Source: Pengzhenrongella frigida
GTDB lineage: Bacteria; Actinomycetota; Actinomycetes; Actinomycetales; Cellulomonadaceae
Assembly: GCF_004168625.1 (NCBI RefSeq)
Contig: NZ_SDWW01000034.1
Span: 1 to 52,210, forward strand
Direction: 5' to 3'
DNA: 52,210 nt
In this document: positions 27,206-35,678 of the stretch, piece after piece
Position numbering within the stretch: the stretch's first letter is position 1
Layout of the letters: every line of letters starts with the position of its first letter
Notes under the pieces: model-generated
The model's database searches: none
The model's input: only the letters and a program-made list of their open reading frames with translations
Told to the model about the DNA's origin: nothing
Program-made: the position numbers and the translations under genes

Positions 27206-29547
27206 GCCACCTCCGTCGGGTCGGTGCCGGCCGCGTCGTCGGCCTTGGGCTTGGCCTTCTTCGTCGCGCGGCGCCGCGGTGCCTTGGCGGCCGTCGTCGG
27301 CGGTTCGGTCGGCGGGCTCACGGCGGCGGCCTCGGCCTCGGCTGCTGCCGCGCCCGCCGCTGCGGCACCGGCGCCCGCGGCCTCAGCCAGGGCGGTGGCC
27401 TCGGACACGGTGGCCGCCGCCGCCTCGACGCCGGCGGCACCGGCCAGCCGGGTCAGCACCACGGTGCTGCGCGCGGCCACCTGGACCGGTGAGTTCGTGG
27501 TGACCGTCTGCCCGTTCTCCAGGCTGTGGCCACTGTCCAGGACACAGGTCCAGGTGGCGCCGAAGGAGGGCGGCGGCACGACGAACGTCAGCTCCCGGTC
27601 GCTCGCGTTGAACATGACCAGGAAGCTGTCGTCGACGATCTCCTCGCCCCGCAGGTCGGGCTCGCTGATCGCGTCGCCGTTGAGGAAGACCATGACGGCG
27701 CGGGCGTGGAACAGCTGCCAGGCCTCCTGCTGCATGGGCTCGCCCGAGGGCTCGAGCCAGGCGATGTCGCGCAGGTCGGACTCGTCGTGCCGATCGGGCT
27801 GGCCGGCGAAGAACCGGCGGCGGCGGAGCACCGGGTGGTCCCGGCGCAGGTGGACCACGCGGCGGGTGAAGTCGAGGAGCTCCTGCTGGGCGGGGCTGAG
27901 GTCCCAGTGCACCCAGGAGAGCTCGTTGTCCTGGGCGTACACGTTGTTGTTGCCCTGCTGGGTGCGGCCGAGCTCGTCGCCGTGGGCGAGCATCGGCACG
28001 CCCTGGGAGAGCAGCAGCGTGGTGAGGAAGTTGCGCTGCTGGCGGGCGCGCAGCGCGTTGATCGTGGGGTCGTCGGTGGGGCCCTCGGCGCCGCAGTTCC
28101 AGGAGCGGTTGTGGCTCTCGCCGTCGGCCCCGCCCTCCCCGTTGGCGTCGTTGTGCTTCTCGTTGTACGACACCTGGTCGGCGAGCGTGAACCCGTCGTG
28201 CGCGGTGATGAAGTTGACCGACGCGATGGGCTTGCGGCCGGTGTGCTCGTACAGGTCGGACGAGCCGGTGACCCGGCTGGCGAACTTGCCCAGCGTGGAC
28301 GGCTCGCCACGCCAGAAGTCCCGGACGGTGTCGCGGTAGTCGCCGTTCCACTCGCTCCACAGGGGCGGGAAGCCGCCGACCTGGTAGCCGCCGTCGCCCA
28401 GGTCCCACGGCTCCGCGATCAGCTTGACCTGGCTGATGACCGGGTCCTGCTGGACCATGTCGAAGAACGCCGAGAGCCGGTCGACCTCGTGGAACTGGCG
28501 GGCCAGCGTCGAGGCGAGGTCGAACCGGAAGCCGTCCACGTGCATCTCGGTGACCCAGTACCGCAGCGAGTCCATGATCAGCTGGAGCACGTGCGGGTGG
28601 CGCATCAGCAGCGAGTTGCCGGTGCCGGTGGTGTCGAAGTAGTGGGCCTTGTCGGTGTCGACGAGCCGGTAGTACGCGGCGTTGTCGATGCCACGCATCG
28701 ACAGCGTCGGGCCGAGGTGGTTGCCCTCGGCGGTGTGGTTGTAGACCACATCGAGGATGACCTCGATGTTCGCCTCGTGCAGGGTCTTGACCATCGACTT
28801 GAACTCCTGCACCTGCTGGCCGGGCTGCGCGGACGCGGCGAAGCCGTTGTGCGGGGCGAAGAACCCGATCGTGTTGTAGCCCCAGTAGTTCGACAGGCCC
28901 TTGTCGACGAGGTGCGGGTCGTTGACGAACTGGTGCACGGGCATGAGCTCGATCGCGGTGATCCCGAGCTTGGTGAGGTGCTCGATGATCGCCGGGTGGG
29001 CCATGCCGGCGTAGGTGCCGCGCAGCCGTTCGGGGACGTCGGGGTGCAGCTGGGTCAGGCCCTTGACGTGAGCCTCGTAGATGACGCTCACGTGGTAGTC
29101 GTGCTGCGGCGGGTGGTCGTAGCCCCAGTCGAAGTAGGGGTTGACCACGACCGACGTCATGGTGTGCCCGGCGGAGTCGTCGTCGTTGCGCTCGTCCGGG
29201 GCGTCGAACCGGTAGGAGAACAGCGACTCGTCGCCGTCGATCTGACCGTCGATCGCCTTCGCGTACGGGTCGAGCAGGAGCTTGTTCGGGTTGCAGCGGT
29301 TCCCGTTGGGCAGGTCGTACGGGCCCCAGACGCGGTAGCCGTAGCGCTGACCGGGGGCCAGCTCGGGCAGGTAGCAGTGCCACACGAACGCGTCGACCTC
29401 GCGCAGCTCGATGCGGGTCTCGGCACCGTCCTCGGCGATCAGGCAGAGCTCGACCTTGTCGGCCGCCTCGGAGAAGAGGGCGAAGTTCGTGCCCGCGCCG
29501 TCGTACGTCGCGCCGAGCGGGTAAGGGTGTCCAGGCCAGATCTGCAT
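27202..29547 (-). CDS. treX: Glycogen debranching enzyme (isoamylase type) with Lys/Ala-rich tail
   Basis: A 781-residue GH13 debranching enzyme (TreX/GlgX) that cuts alpha-1,6 branches of glycogen, supplying linear chains to TreY. The CBM48 region (ATYDGAGTNFALFSEAADKV) is followed by ILDVVYNHTAEGNHLGPTL, FRFDLASTLARQ, LIAEPWDLGDGGYQVG and FITAHDGFTLADQVSYNEKH. The enzyme proper ends near residue 700. After it comes an odd tail of about 78 residues: a long Ala/Glu-rich stretch, then PRRRATKKAKPKADD, similar in look to histone-H1-like tails. No strong Shine-Dalgarno precedes the ATG at 29547; the mRNA may be leaderless. First gene of treXYZ, divergent from zur. Confidence 0.94.
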   Translation of the reverse strand: MQIWPGHPYPLGATYDGAGTNFALFSEAADKVELCLIAEDGAETRIELREVDAFVWHCYLPELAPGQRYGYRVWGPYDLPNGNRCNPNKLLLDPYAKAIDGQIDGDESLFSYRFDAPDERNDDDSAGHTMTSVVVNPYFDWGYDHPPQHDYHVSVIYEAHVKGLTQLHPDVPERLRGTYAGMAHPAIIEHLTKLGITAIELMPVHQFVNDPHLVDKGLSNYWGYNTIGFFAPHNGFAASAQPGQQVQEFKSMVKTLHEANIEVILDVVYNHTAEGNHLGPTLSMRGIDNAAYYRLVDTDKAHYFDTTGTGNSLLMRHPHVLQLIMDSLRYWVTEMHVDGFRFDLASTLARQFHEVDRLSAFFDMVQQDPVISQVKLIAEPWDLGDGGYQVGGFPPLWSEWNGDYRDTVRDFWRGEPSTLGKFASRVTGSSDLYEHTGRKPIASVNFITAHDGFTLADQVSYNEKHNDANGEGGADGESHNRSWNCGAEGPTDDPTINALRARQQRNFLTTLLLSQGVPMLAHGDELGRTQQGNNNVYAQDNELSWVHWDLSPAQQELLDFTRRVVHLRRDHPVLRRRRFFAGQPDRHDESDLRDIAWLEPSGEPMQQEAWQLFHARAVMVFLNGDAISEPDLRGEEIVDDSFLVMFNASDRELTFVVPPPSFGATWTCVLDSGHSLENGQTVTTNSPVQVAARSTVVLTRLAGAAGVEAAAATVSEATALAEAAGAGAAAAGAAAAEAEAAAVSPPTEPPTTAAKAPRRRATKKAKPKADDAAGTDPTEVA

Positions 29548-29622
29548 GGGCACACAATGCCAGGCGCGGGGCTGGGATGCGGTGCGCGGTGCCCGACCGG
29601 CCTCGGTCCCGAGCGCGGGAGC

Positions 29623-29628
29623 TAGCAT
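29623..29628 (+). promoter_or_regulatory. Candidate -10 (TAGCAT) of zur
   Basis: TAGCAT lies about 55 bases before the zur GTG in the 135-base divergent gap with treX. I do not see a clear long Zur-box dyad. Confidence 0.35.
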
Positions 29629-29682
29629 GTCAACCCGACAGATCCACCGATGCAGTGGCGAACGGATGAGGGAGCTGGGGTC

Positions 29683-30096
29683 GTGGCGGTGCAGCAGCGG
29701 AACACGCGTCAGCGCGCCGCGATCATCGAGCTCCTCGATGACGTCGAGGAGTTCCGCAGCGCGCAGCAGCTGCACGACCTGCTGACCGCGAAGGGCTCGA
29801 CGGTCGGGCTCGCGACCGTCTACCGCGCGATGCAGGCGCTCAGCGAGACCGGCGACGTCGACGTCCTGCGCTCGGGCGAGGGCGAGGCGCTCTACCGCCG
29901 CTGCGACAAGCGCGCCCATCACCATCACCTGGTCTGCCGCTCGTGCGGCACGGCGGTCGAGATCGACGGGCCGAGCGTGGAGGCCTGGGCGACGAAGGTC
30001 GGCGCTGCGCACGGGTTCACCGAGATCGAGCACACCATGGAGCTGTTCGGGCTGTGCGCGGCCTGCCGGGCCCGGATCGCGGCCGAGAACAGCTAG
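29683..30096 (+). CDS. zur: Fur-family repressor, Zur (FurB) type
   Basis: A 137-residue zinc-dependent Fur-family repressor. The winged helix reads [20 protein letters not shown] then [20 protein letters not shown]. The metal-site run [17 protein letters not shown] supplies the four histidines and the first CxxC, and LCAAC the second. This closely resembles mycobacterial FurB/Zur by eye, so zinc homeostasis is the best call over iron. The GTG at 29683 has GAGGGAG eight bases upstream; an ATG farther up (29650) lacks one. Its stop codon overlaps that of the convergent DUF255 gene in a shared CTAG. No zinc transporter is nearby, so its targets lie elsewhere. Confidence 0.85.
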   Translation: MAVQQRNTRQRAAIIELLDDVEEFRSAQQLHDLLTAKGSTVGLATVYRAMQALSETGDVDVLRSGEGEALYRRCDKRAHHHHLVCRSCGTAVEIDGPSVEAWATKVGAAHGFTEIEHTMELFGLCAACRARIAAENS

Positions 30097-32204
30097 CTCG
30101 CGTCACCCTCGCCCGCGTCACCCTCGCCCACGCGCGCGCCGAGGCTCCGGGCGAGCACGTCGGCCGCCGTGATCGGCAGACCGCACACACCGTCGCGACA
30201 GACGTAGGCCGCCGGTCGGCCCGCCACCAGCGGTCGGTCGACCAGGATCGCGGGGAGCGGGGCGCTGTCGTCGGGGTCGCCGACGGCGACGACCGCCCCG
30301 GGCGCCGTGCCTCGCAGCGCCGAGCGGTGCAGCGCCCGGGTCGCCTCGTGGGTCCAGGGGCCGACGACGGCGATCGTGCGCGGCCCGTCCGCGATCGCCT
30401 CGGCGATCGCGAGCCCCCAACCGGCCGCGCGCGGGTACTGCTCGGCCAGGCCGAGGATCTCGGTGAGCGCCTGCTCGGCGGCGATCCGGTGCGGGGTCGA
30501 TCCCGTCAGCGCGGCCGAGGTCACCAGGGCGCCGGCCGCCGCGGCCGCACCCGACGGGGCCGGGCCGTCCGCCGGATCGCGCGGTCGGCGGATCCGCGCC
30601 AGCACCGGGTCGGTCTCGTCGGCCGCGGTGTCGAAGAACCCGCGGTCCTCGTCCCGGAACTCGGTGAGCACGGTGTCGAGCAGCTCGCCGGCAAGGGTGC
30701 GCCACCGGTCGTCCGACGTGACGGCCGCCAGGGCGAGCAGGCCCTCGGCCACGTCGGCGTAGTCCTCCAGCACCGCGGCCGACGTGCCCGCGCGACCGGC
30801 CCGGGAGGTGCGGACCAGCCGCGGCCGGGCAGACCCCGGCCGCGGGCCGGGCGCGGCGGGTCGCAGGTGCACCCGCACGAGCAGCTCCGCGGCCGTCGTC
30901 GCCGCCGCGACCCACTCGGGCCGGTCCAGGAGGGCGCCGGCCTCGGCCAGCGCCGCGATCACCAGGCCGTTCCACCCCGCCACGACCTTGTCGTCACGCG
31001 CGGGCCGCACCCGCCGGTCGCGGGCGGTGCTCAGGCGCTCGCGGACGGACCCGTACCGCCCGCCGTCGACGGGGTCCGGATCGGACAGCAGCTGCAGCAC
31101 CGACGAGCCCCGCTCGAACGTGCCGACCGGCGTGACCGACCACAGCCCCGCGGCCCACGGGCCGTCGTCGGGCCCGAGGATCTCCCGGAGCTGGGCCGGG
31201 GTCCACACGTAGTAGGTCCCCTCGTGGCCCTCGCTGTCGGCGTCCAGCGAGGACGCGAAACCTCCCTCGGGGGTGCCGAGGTCGCGGATCAGCCACCCGG
31301 CCGTCTCCTCGACCACGCGCCGGGCCAGCGGCGAGCCGGTCGCCCGCCACCAGTGCGCGTAGACGCGTAGCAGCAGCGCGTTGTCGTACAACATCTTCTC
31401 GAAGTGCGGCACGACCCACCGCTCGTCGACCGAGTAGCGCGCGAACCCGCCACCGAGCTGGTCGTAGATCCCCCCGCGGGCCATCGCCTCGAGCGTGTGC
31501 TCCGCCATCGCGAGCGGGCGGGCATCCCCGGTCCGTGCCGCGCGGCGCAGCAGCCACTCGAGCACCATCGACGGCGGGAACTTCGGCGCCCGGCCGAACC
31601 CCCCGTGCGCGGGATCGAACTGGCGCGCGAGGAGGCTCAGCGCCGCGCCCAGCTGGAGCTCGAGCTCCGTGGGAGCCGGGAAGCCGCCCGCCGGCCCGGC
31701 GACGGGACGCTCCGCGAGCACGGCGCGCAGCTCGTCGGAGCTGTCCACGAGCTCGTCCCGCCGACCGTGCCACGCAGCGGTGATCGCCTCGAGGACCTGC
31801 CGGAACGACGCCTGCCCGCTCATCGGTTCGGCCGGGAAGTACGTCCCGCAGAAGAACGGCTCGCCGGTCGGCAGGGCGAACACGGTCATCGGCCACCCGC
31901 CTGACCCGGTCATGGCCTGCGTCGCGGCGAGGTAGACCGCATCGACGTCGGGGCGTTCCTCGCGGTCGACCTTGACGTTGACGAAGTGGCTGTTGAGGTA
32001 CGCGGCGGTCGCGTCGTCCTCGAACGACTCGTGCGCCATCACATGGCACCAGTGGCACGCGGCGTAGCCGACGGAGATCATCAGCGGTCGGTCCAGCCGT
32101 CGCGCCTCGGCGAACGCGTCGTCGCCCCACTCGAACCAGTCGACCGGGTTGTGAGCGTGCTGGAGCAGGTACGGACTCGTGGACGCGGCCAGGCGGTTCG
32201 CCAT
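30093..32204 (-). CDS. Thioredoxin-domain DUF255 protein (YyaL/SPATA20 family)
   Basis: A 703-residue protein. The N-terminal 160 residues are a thioredoxin-like DUF255 domain with the CxxC motif [18 protein letters not shown], and [16 protein letters not shown] and [17 protein letters not shown] follow. The rest is an (alpha/alpha)6 barrel resembling N-acylglucosamine 2-epimerase/cellobiose-epimerase folds ([30 protein letters not shown]). Function of the family is not established. The ATG at 32204 has AAAGG seven bases upstream; a GTG is adjacent at 32207. The C-terminus ends in a small repeated acidic run ([12 protein letters not shown]). Last codon overlaps the zur stop. Confidence 0.88.
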   Translation of the reverse strand: MANRLAASTSPYLLQHAHNPVDWFEWGDDAFAEARRLDRPLMISVGYAACHWCHVMAHESFEDDATAAYLNSHFVNVKVDREERPDVDAVYLAATQAMTGSGGWPMTVFALPTGEPFFCGTYFPAEPMSGQASFRQVLEAITAAWHGRRDELVDSSDELRAVLAERPVAGPAGGFPAPTELELQLGAALSLLARQFDPAHGGFGRAPKFPPSMVLEWLLRRAARTGDARPLAMAEHTLEAMARGGIYDQLGGGFARYSVDERWVVPHFEKMLYDNALLLRVYAHWWRATGSPLARRVVEETAGWLIRDLGTPEGGFASSLDADSEGHEGTYYVWTPAQLREILGPDDGPWAAGLWSVTPVGTFERGSSVLQLLSDPDPVDGGRYGSVRERLSTARDRRVRPARDDKVVAGWNGLVIAALAEAGALLDRPEWVAAATTAAELLVRVHLRPAAPGPRPGSARPRLVRTSRAGRAGTSAAVLEDYADVAEGLLALAAVTSDDRWRTLAGELLDTVLTEFRDEDRGFFDTAADETDPVLARIRRPRDPADGPAPSGAAAAAGALVTSAALTGSTPHRIAAEQALTEILGLAEQYPRAAGWGLAIAEAIADGPRTIAVVGPWTHEATRALHRSALRGTAPGAVVAVGDPDDSAPLPAILVDRPLVAGRPAAYVCRDGVCGLPITAADVLARSLGARVGEGDAGEGDAS

Positions 32205-32351
32205 CACGTTGCCTTTCGATCACTGGGTTGAGTGACGCGGTCTGTCCGGTTGGGGCCTTGAACAGCGTAGGCGGCGGCTCGCACGGGCCTGCTCAGCACA
32301 GGGCATCCGAGTCTTCGGCGGGCTGCCCCGGCGGATCGTGTAGACGTGAAG

Positions 32352-32357
32352 TAGATT
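32352..32357 (+). promoter_or_regulatory. -10 element (TAGATT) of the toxin-antitoxin pair
   Basis: TAGATT lies 6 bases before the antitoxin ATG, giving a leaderless message. The near-repeat GTAGACGTGAAGTAGATTG around it could be the self-regulating antitoxin operator. Confidence 0.4.
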
Positions 32358-32363
32358 GCCTGC

Positions 32364-32591
32364 ATGAGTGAAACGACCACGGTCCGTGTCCGCACCTCGA
32401 CCCGTGACGAGCTCAATGCGCTCAGCGCTGAGCGGCGCGAGAGCGTTGACGACCTCGTCCGCGAGGGCATTGCCCTGATCCGCAGGGAAACCTGGCGCCG
32501 GCAGGCCGAGATCGACGCACGCCGGGCGGCTGCCGACCCCGCGGATCGGGCGGAGGTCGCCTCGTTGCTGCGCGACCTCACCGGCGAATGA
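32364..32591 (+). CDS. Antitoxin of a MazEF-like pair
   Basis: A 75-residue protein with a ribbon-helix-helix-like N-terminus (TTTVRVRTSTRDELNALSAE, then SVDDLVREGIALIRRE) followed by a charged helical tail (RAEVASLLRDLTGE) that would wrap the toxin. It starts at an ATG with a leaderless-type TAGATT promoter. Its last codons overlap the toxin start by ATGA, the usual arrangement for a type II antitoxin gene placed first. I infer the antitoxin role from this coupling and from the size. Confidence 0.75.
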   Translation: MSETTTVRVRTSTRDELNALSAERRESVDDLVREGIALIRRETWRRQAEIDARRAAADPADRAEVASLLRDLTGE

Positions 32592-32908
32592 GAGGCGACG
32601 TCTTCGTCCTGAAGGCAGCCTCAACCAAGGGGCACGAACAGCGCGGACCGCGGTTCGCCGTCGTCGTGCAGTCGTCCAGGCTCGAACACTTGAGCACCTG
32701 GCTGGTCGTGCCCACCAGCACCCGTGCGCAGCGGTACATCTTCAGGCCGGCGGTGACCATCCCGCACCATGGCGAGACGGTGGCCGTCTGCGACGCGATG
32801 ACGGCAGTGGATCCGCAGGCGCGACTGGGGGAGTACGTCGGCTACCTGCCGCTGGACCAGATGCAGCAGATCGACAGGGCCGTGCTCGCGCTCCTCGACC
32901 TGGACTGA
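32588..32908 (+). CDS. MazF/PemK-type endoribonuclease toxin
   Basis: A 106-residue MazF/PemK-like toxin, which cleaves RNA at short sequence motifs when free of its antitoxin. The N-terminal RGDVFVLKAASTKGHEQRGP with the following RFAVVVQSS matches the family's first beta-strands including the Gly-x-Glu-Gln-x-Gly loop and Arg; WLVVPTSTRAQ holds the second conserved Ser/Thr region, and YLPLDQMQQIDRAVLALL the C-terminal helix. Full length. Translationally coupled to the antitoxin. It lies in an accessory-looking cluster of small genes. Confidence 0.85.
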   Translation: MRGDVFVLKAASTKGHEQRGPRFAVVVQSSRLEHLSTWLVVPTSTRAQRYIFRPAVTIPHHGETVAVCDAMTAVDPQARLGEYVGYLPLDQMQQIDRAVLALLDLD

Positions 32909-32938
32909 CGCCTGTGAGCCCGCTGGACCAGACGCGGG

Positions 32939-33280
32939 CTAGACCAGCGCGCCGACGGGGGAGGCCAACGCCACGAACGGCGAGCCGGCGAGGACGGTCG
33001 CGTCGGGGCACTCCTGCCAGCGGCTCTGCGACAGGATCGCGAGGGTGAGCAGGCCGAGCGGGATGTTGGTCGACACGGACACGCCCACCCACAGGGACCC
33101 GGTGAGCACCGCGTAGGTCATCCAGATCAATCCGCTCAGCACCAGCAGCAGCTGGCCCAGGCGCGAGATCCCCGCGAGCTGCGCGGGGTCGTTCCGAAAC
33201 TTCCACACCCGGGCGGCCTGCGGCCACCACAGGATCAGCGACATCATCGACGCCGCACATCCGAGAATCTCCGTGCCCAC
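32939..33280 (-). CDS. PQ-loop (SemiSWEET-like) membrane protein
   Basis: A 113-residue protein with about three membrane helices and a PQ motif (SLILWWPQAARVWKFRNDP), followed by AGISRLGQLLLVLSGLIWMT and the helix VGVSVSTNIPLGLLTLAIL. This layout matches the half-transporter SemiSWEET/PQ-loop family, which works as dimers and may move sugars or other small molecules; the substrate is unknown. I chose the GTG at 33280 because GGAGAAG lies eight bases upstream. Earlier in-frame starts would add an arginine-rich, unlikely N-terminus. The C-terminal 25 residues after the last helix are unconserved. Confidence 0.65.
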   Translation of the reverse strand: MGTEILGCAASMMSLILWWPQAARVWKFRNDPAQLAGISRLGQLLLVLSGLIWMTYAVLTGSLWVGVSVSTNIPLGLLTLAILSQSRWQECPDATVLAGSPFVALASPVGALV

Positions 33281-33503
33281 GACGTGCTTCTCCACATCTC
33301 GCTCGCCTCGCCGGGCGTCGGCGCGAGTCGGCGCCCGGCGGGCTCTCAGGCCGTCGTGCGCACCCGCCGGCGGGTCATCCGGGGCTTCACTGAACGGGAC
33401 CACGAGCGTGCTCCCGCTGACCTACATCGGCTCGGGCAGGGCGTACTTGAGCGCCCGCCGCGACGGAGTTTGATCGGACCGCTCGCCGTCGTCGGTCGGC
33501 CGG
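33281..33503. other. Intergenic stretch with a GC palindrome, no gene seen
   Basis: 223 bases between two minus-strand genes. It contains the perfect 14-base palindrome ACCCGCCGGCGGGT (33362-33375). Small open frames on both strands lack ribosome sites and family similarity, though one minus-strand frame ends plausibly (LKYALPEPM), which may be a gene remnant. Confidence 0.4.
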
Positions 33504-33941
33504 TCACTCGCGTGATCGAGGCGGCCGCGCGGGCTTGGCGGTGGCCCGGCTGGACGCCAGGATCTCGTCGGGGTTCGCCTTGTAGGCGGCGTACTTCGTG
33601 ACGGCCTCATCGACGTACGCACCGACCGCGACCGGGTCGACGTCGTCGTCGAAGCCCAGGTCCCAGGTCTTGAGCACGGAGCTGCCCGCGCGCAGCACGG
33701 CACGGGGATCGTCGAGCAGCACGCCGTACAGGAACCGCAGGCCGACGCCCTTGCCGGTCACGTCGAGGGCGCAGACCCAGGTGCGCCAGTCGCCGTGCAG
33801 GGAGTACATCAGCATCTTGTACTTGAGCGCGGCCTCGAGCTCCGGGTGCGTGGTCCGGATCACGTCGTCGAGCGCGGTGACGACGGGCACGGCCCGGGCG
33901 TCGACCCCGGCCAGGTAGGTCTGCAGCACCGCGTCGCTCAT
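33504..33941 (-). CDS. DUF1801 domain protein
   Basis: A 145-residue protein of the DUF1801 (YdhG-like) family. The core is VVTALDDVIRTTHPELEAAL followed by KYKMLMYSLHGDWRTWVCAL and GVGLRFLYGVLLDDP, a small alpha/beta fold whose function is unknown. The C-terminal 20 residues are basic and Pro-rich (TAKPARPPRSRE). The ATG at 33941 follows AAGGGAC. It appears to be a single gene, divergent from the serine hydrolase. Confidence 0.75.
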   Translation of the reverse strand: MSDAVLQTYLAGVDARAVPVVTALDDVIRTTHPELEAALKYKMLMYSLHGDWRTWVCALDVTGKGVGLRFLYGVLLDDPRAVLRAGSSVLKTWDLGFDDDVDPVAVGAYVDEAVTKYAAYKANPDEILASSRATAKPARPPRSRE

Positions 33942-34044
33942 GGTTGGTCCCTTCGGTCGTGGCCGGTGACTCGTCCCGGCATCGGGGGCATTCCACGGTA
34001 TCGGTGCGGACGGACCGTGGCGCGGGCACCCGCCGCCGCCCGCC

Positions 34045-34050
34045 TATCGT
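34045..34050 (+). promoter_or_regulatory. -10 element (TATCGT), leaderless
   Basis: TATCGT lies 6 bases before the ATG of the serine hydrolase gene, which has no Shine-Dalgarno. Confidence 0.45.
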
Positions 34051-34056
34051 CAGGGC

Positions 34057-34869
34057 ATGGAGAGCGTTCGCACGATCGAGCAGTGGCCCGTCGACCATGC
34101 CGCGGCGGTCGTCGTGGCCGCCGACGGGTCGGTCCTGGGTGCGCACGGTGACCTGGACCGGGTCTTCGCGCTCGCGTCGGTGACGAAGCTGCTCACGGCC
34201 GTCGCCGTGCTCGTCGCGGTCGAGGAGGGGGCCCTCGCGCTGGCGGACGAGGCCGGGCCGCCGGGCGCGACGGTGCGGCACCTGCTGGCGCACGCGTCCG
34301 GTCTCGACTTCGCCCAGCGGACGGTCCGGGCGGCGCCCGGCGCGCGGCGGATCTACTCCAACGCCGGGTTCGAGGTGCTGGCCGAGACCGTCGAGCAGAG
34401 GTCCGGGATCCGCTTCGTCGACTACGTGCGCGAGGCGGTGCTGGCCCCGCTCGGGATGACGACGACGACATTGGGGTCACCTGCGGCCGGCGCGGCCTCG
34501 ACCGCGGCCGACCTCGTGCGGTTCGTCGCCGAGCTGCAGCGCCCCACGCTGCTCGACCCGAGCACGATCGCCACCGCGACCGACGTCGCGTTCCCCGGGT
34601 TGTCCGGCGTGCTGCCCGGGTTCGGCCGGCAGGCCCCGAACGACTGGGGGCTGGGCTTCGAGATCCGCGGCGGCAAGCAGCCGCACTGGACCGGCTCCCT
34701 GAGCTCGCCGCGCACGTTCGGGCACTTCGGTCAGGCCGGGACGTTCGCGTGGGTGGACCCGGCGGCCGGGGTGGGCTGCATCGCGCTCGCGGATCGCGAC
34801 TTCGGTCCGTGGGCCGCGCAGGCCTGGCCGGTGTTCACCGACGCGGTGCTCGCCGAGCTGCACAGCTGA
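34057..34869 (+). CDS. Beta-lactamase-family serine hydrolase
   Basis: A 270-residue protein of the beta-lactamase/transpeptidase-like (class C, DUF-type AmpC-like) family. The nucleophile motif is FALASVTKLLTAVAVLV (SxxK), the second motif is the YSN in RRIYSNAGFEVLAETV, and the third is HFGQAGTFAWVDP. There is no signal peptide, so it acts in the cytoplasm and is more likely an esterase or peptidase-like hydrolase than a drug-resistance beta-lactamase. It is shorter than most members (about 350), lacking extra loops. Leaderless start from TATCGT at 34045. Confidence 0.85.
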   Translation: MESVRTIEQWPVDHAAAVVVAADGSVLGAHGDLDRVFALASVTKLLTAVAVLVAVEEGALALADEAGPPGATVRHLLAHASGLDFAQRTVRAAPGARRIYSNAGFEVLAETVEQRSGIRFVDYVREAVLAPLGMTTTTLGSPAAGAASTAADLVRFVAELQRPTLLDPSTIATATDVAFPGLSGVLPGFGRQAPNDWGLGFEIRGGKQPHWTGSLSSPRTFGHFGQAGTFAWVDPAAGVGCIALADRDFGPWAAQAWPVFTDAVLAELHS

Positions 34870-34967
34870 CCGGTCCGGTGGCGCGGGCCGCGTACCGCGA
34901 CCGCGGTACCGCCTCTACTCGCCTGGGGCGACGACACCCGCCGTCGGGCACTGCGAGAATCGGTGCC

Positions 34968-35678
34968 ATGGTGATCGTGACCCCGCAGCCCCTGGACGCC
35001 GACGCTCGGACCCGCCTCGTCGAAAGGCCGGTCCGCACCGACGCACCGGATCGACCCGGCGACCCCGGTTCGGTCGGCGCCCCCGGGCTGGTCACGATCC
35101 GCAAGGCGGGTGTGTCCGACATCCCGGCGATCGCGCGGATCACCCAGGAGGGTCCGCCGCCCGAGGACATCGAGCCCGAGATGATGTCGCGGGCCACGCG
35201 GGTGCTGCTGACGCTGGTCGCTCTCGAGCACGGGGCGCTGTGGGTCGAGCAGGCGGCCGACGGGTCGATCCTGCGTGCGGTCACCGCCATCCCGGCGTCG
35301 CAGCTGCCGCCGCGGCCGGCCGTCATGCGCGACCTGGCCCACGAGCTCGGGATGCTCACGCCGCCGCACCGCGGTGCTGCCGAGCTGGGCAAGGAGCTGC
35401 TCGCCGCGCTGACCGCCATCGCGCCGGGTTGGGTGCTGATCGAGATCTCCCGGGCCATCCCGAGCCGGACCGCCGACCCTGCGCTGCTCGGGGCCGCGCT
35501 CGCCTGGACCCGCGCGCAGCCGGTCCCCGGCCCCGCCCCGGTCATGGTGCTGGCTGACTCGTTCCTCGAGCGCGAGGCCGCGGTCGCGCTCGGGTTCGTC
35601 GAGCACCGGACCTGGGGGCACGGGTGGCCGTGGTGGCTCGGCGTCGCGCCGCCGATGACGCCTGCCCCGCCCGCGTGA
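34968..35678 (+). CDS. Putative GNAT-like acetyltransferase
   Basis: A 236-residue protein. A lead of about 40 residues is followed by LVTIRKAGVSDIPAIARITQ, which looks like the start of a GNAT domain, and by a C-terminal LADSFLEREAAVALGFVEHR and WGHGWPWWLG that would match its last strands. The central part (ALWVEQAADGSILRAVTAIP) also fits, but the classic Q/RxxGxG/A acetyl-CoA loop is not obvious. So the family call is tentative. The ATG at 34968 has a GAGAAT seven bases upstream, probably leaderless. Its stop overlaps the kinase start (GTGA), so it heads a unit with the two-component genes. Confidence 0.5.
   Translation: MVIVTPQPLDADARTRLVERPVRTDAPDRPGDPGSVGAPGLVTIRKAGVSDIPAIARITQEGPPPEDIEPEMMSRATRVLLTLVALEHGALWVEQAADGSILRAVTAIPASQLPPRPAVMRDLAHELGMLTPPHRGAAELGKELLAALTAIAPGWVLIEISRAIPSRTADPALLGAALAWTRAQPVPGPAPVMVLADSFLEREAAVALGFVEHRTWGHGWPWWLGVAPPMTPAPPA

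Noticed and set aside
24587-28339. A 1250-codon plus-strand frame opposite treX-treY-treZ
   Set aside because: Antisense shadow; the minus strand carries complete GH13 enzymes with coupled starts and stops.
33422-33703. Small minus-strand frame ending LKYALPEPM as a gene
   Set aside because: It overlaps the DUF1801 gene in another frame and has no ribosome site; at most its tail is a gene remnant.
34057-34869. Antibiotic-resistance beta-lactamase
   Set aside because: SxxK and YSN motifs are present but there is no signal peptide and the protein is short; a cytoplasmic hydrolase is more likely.
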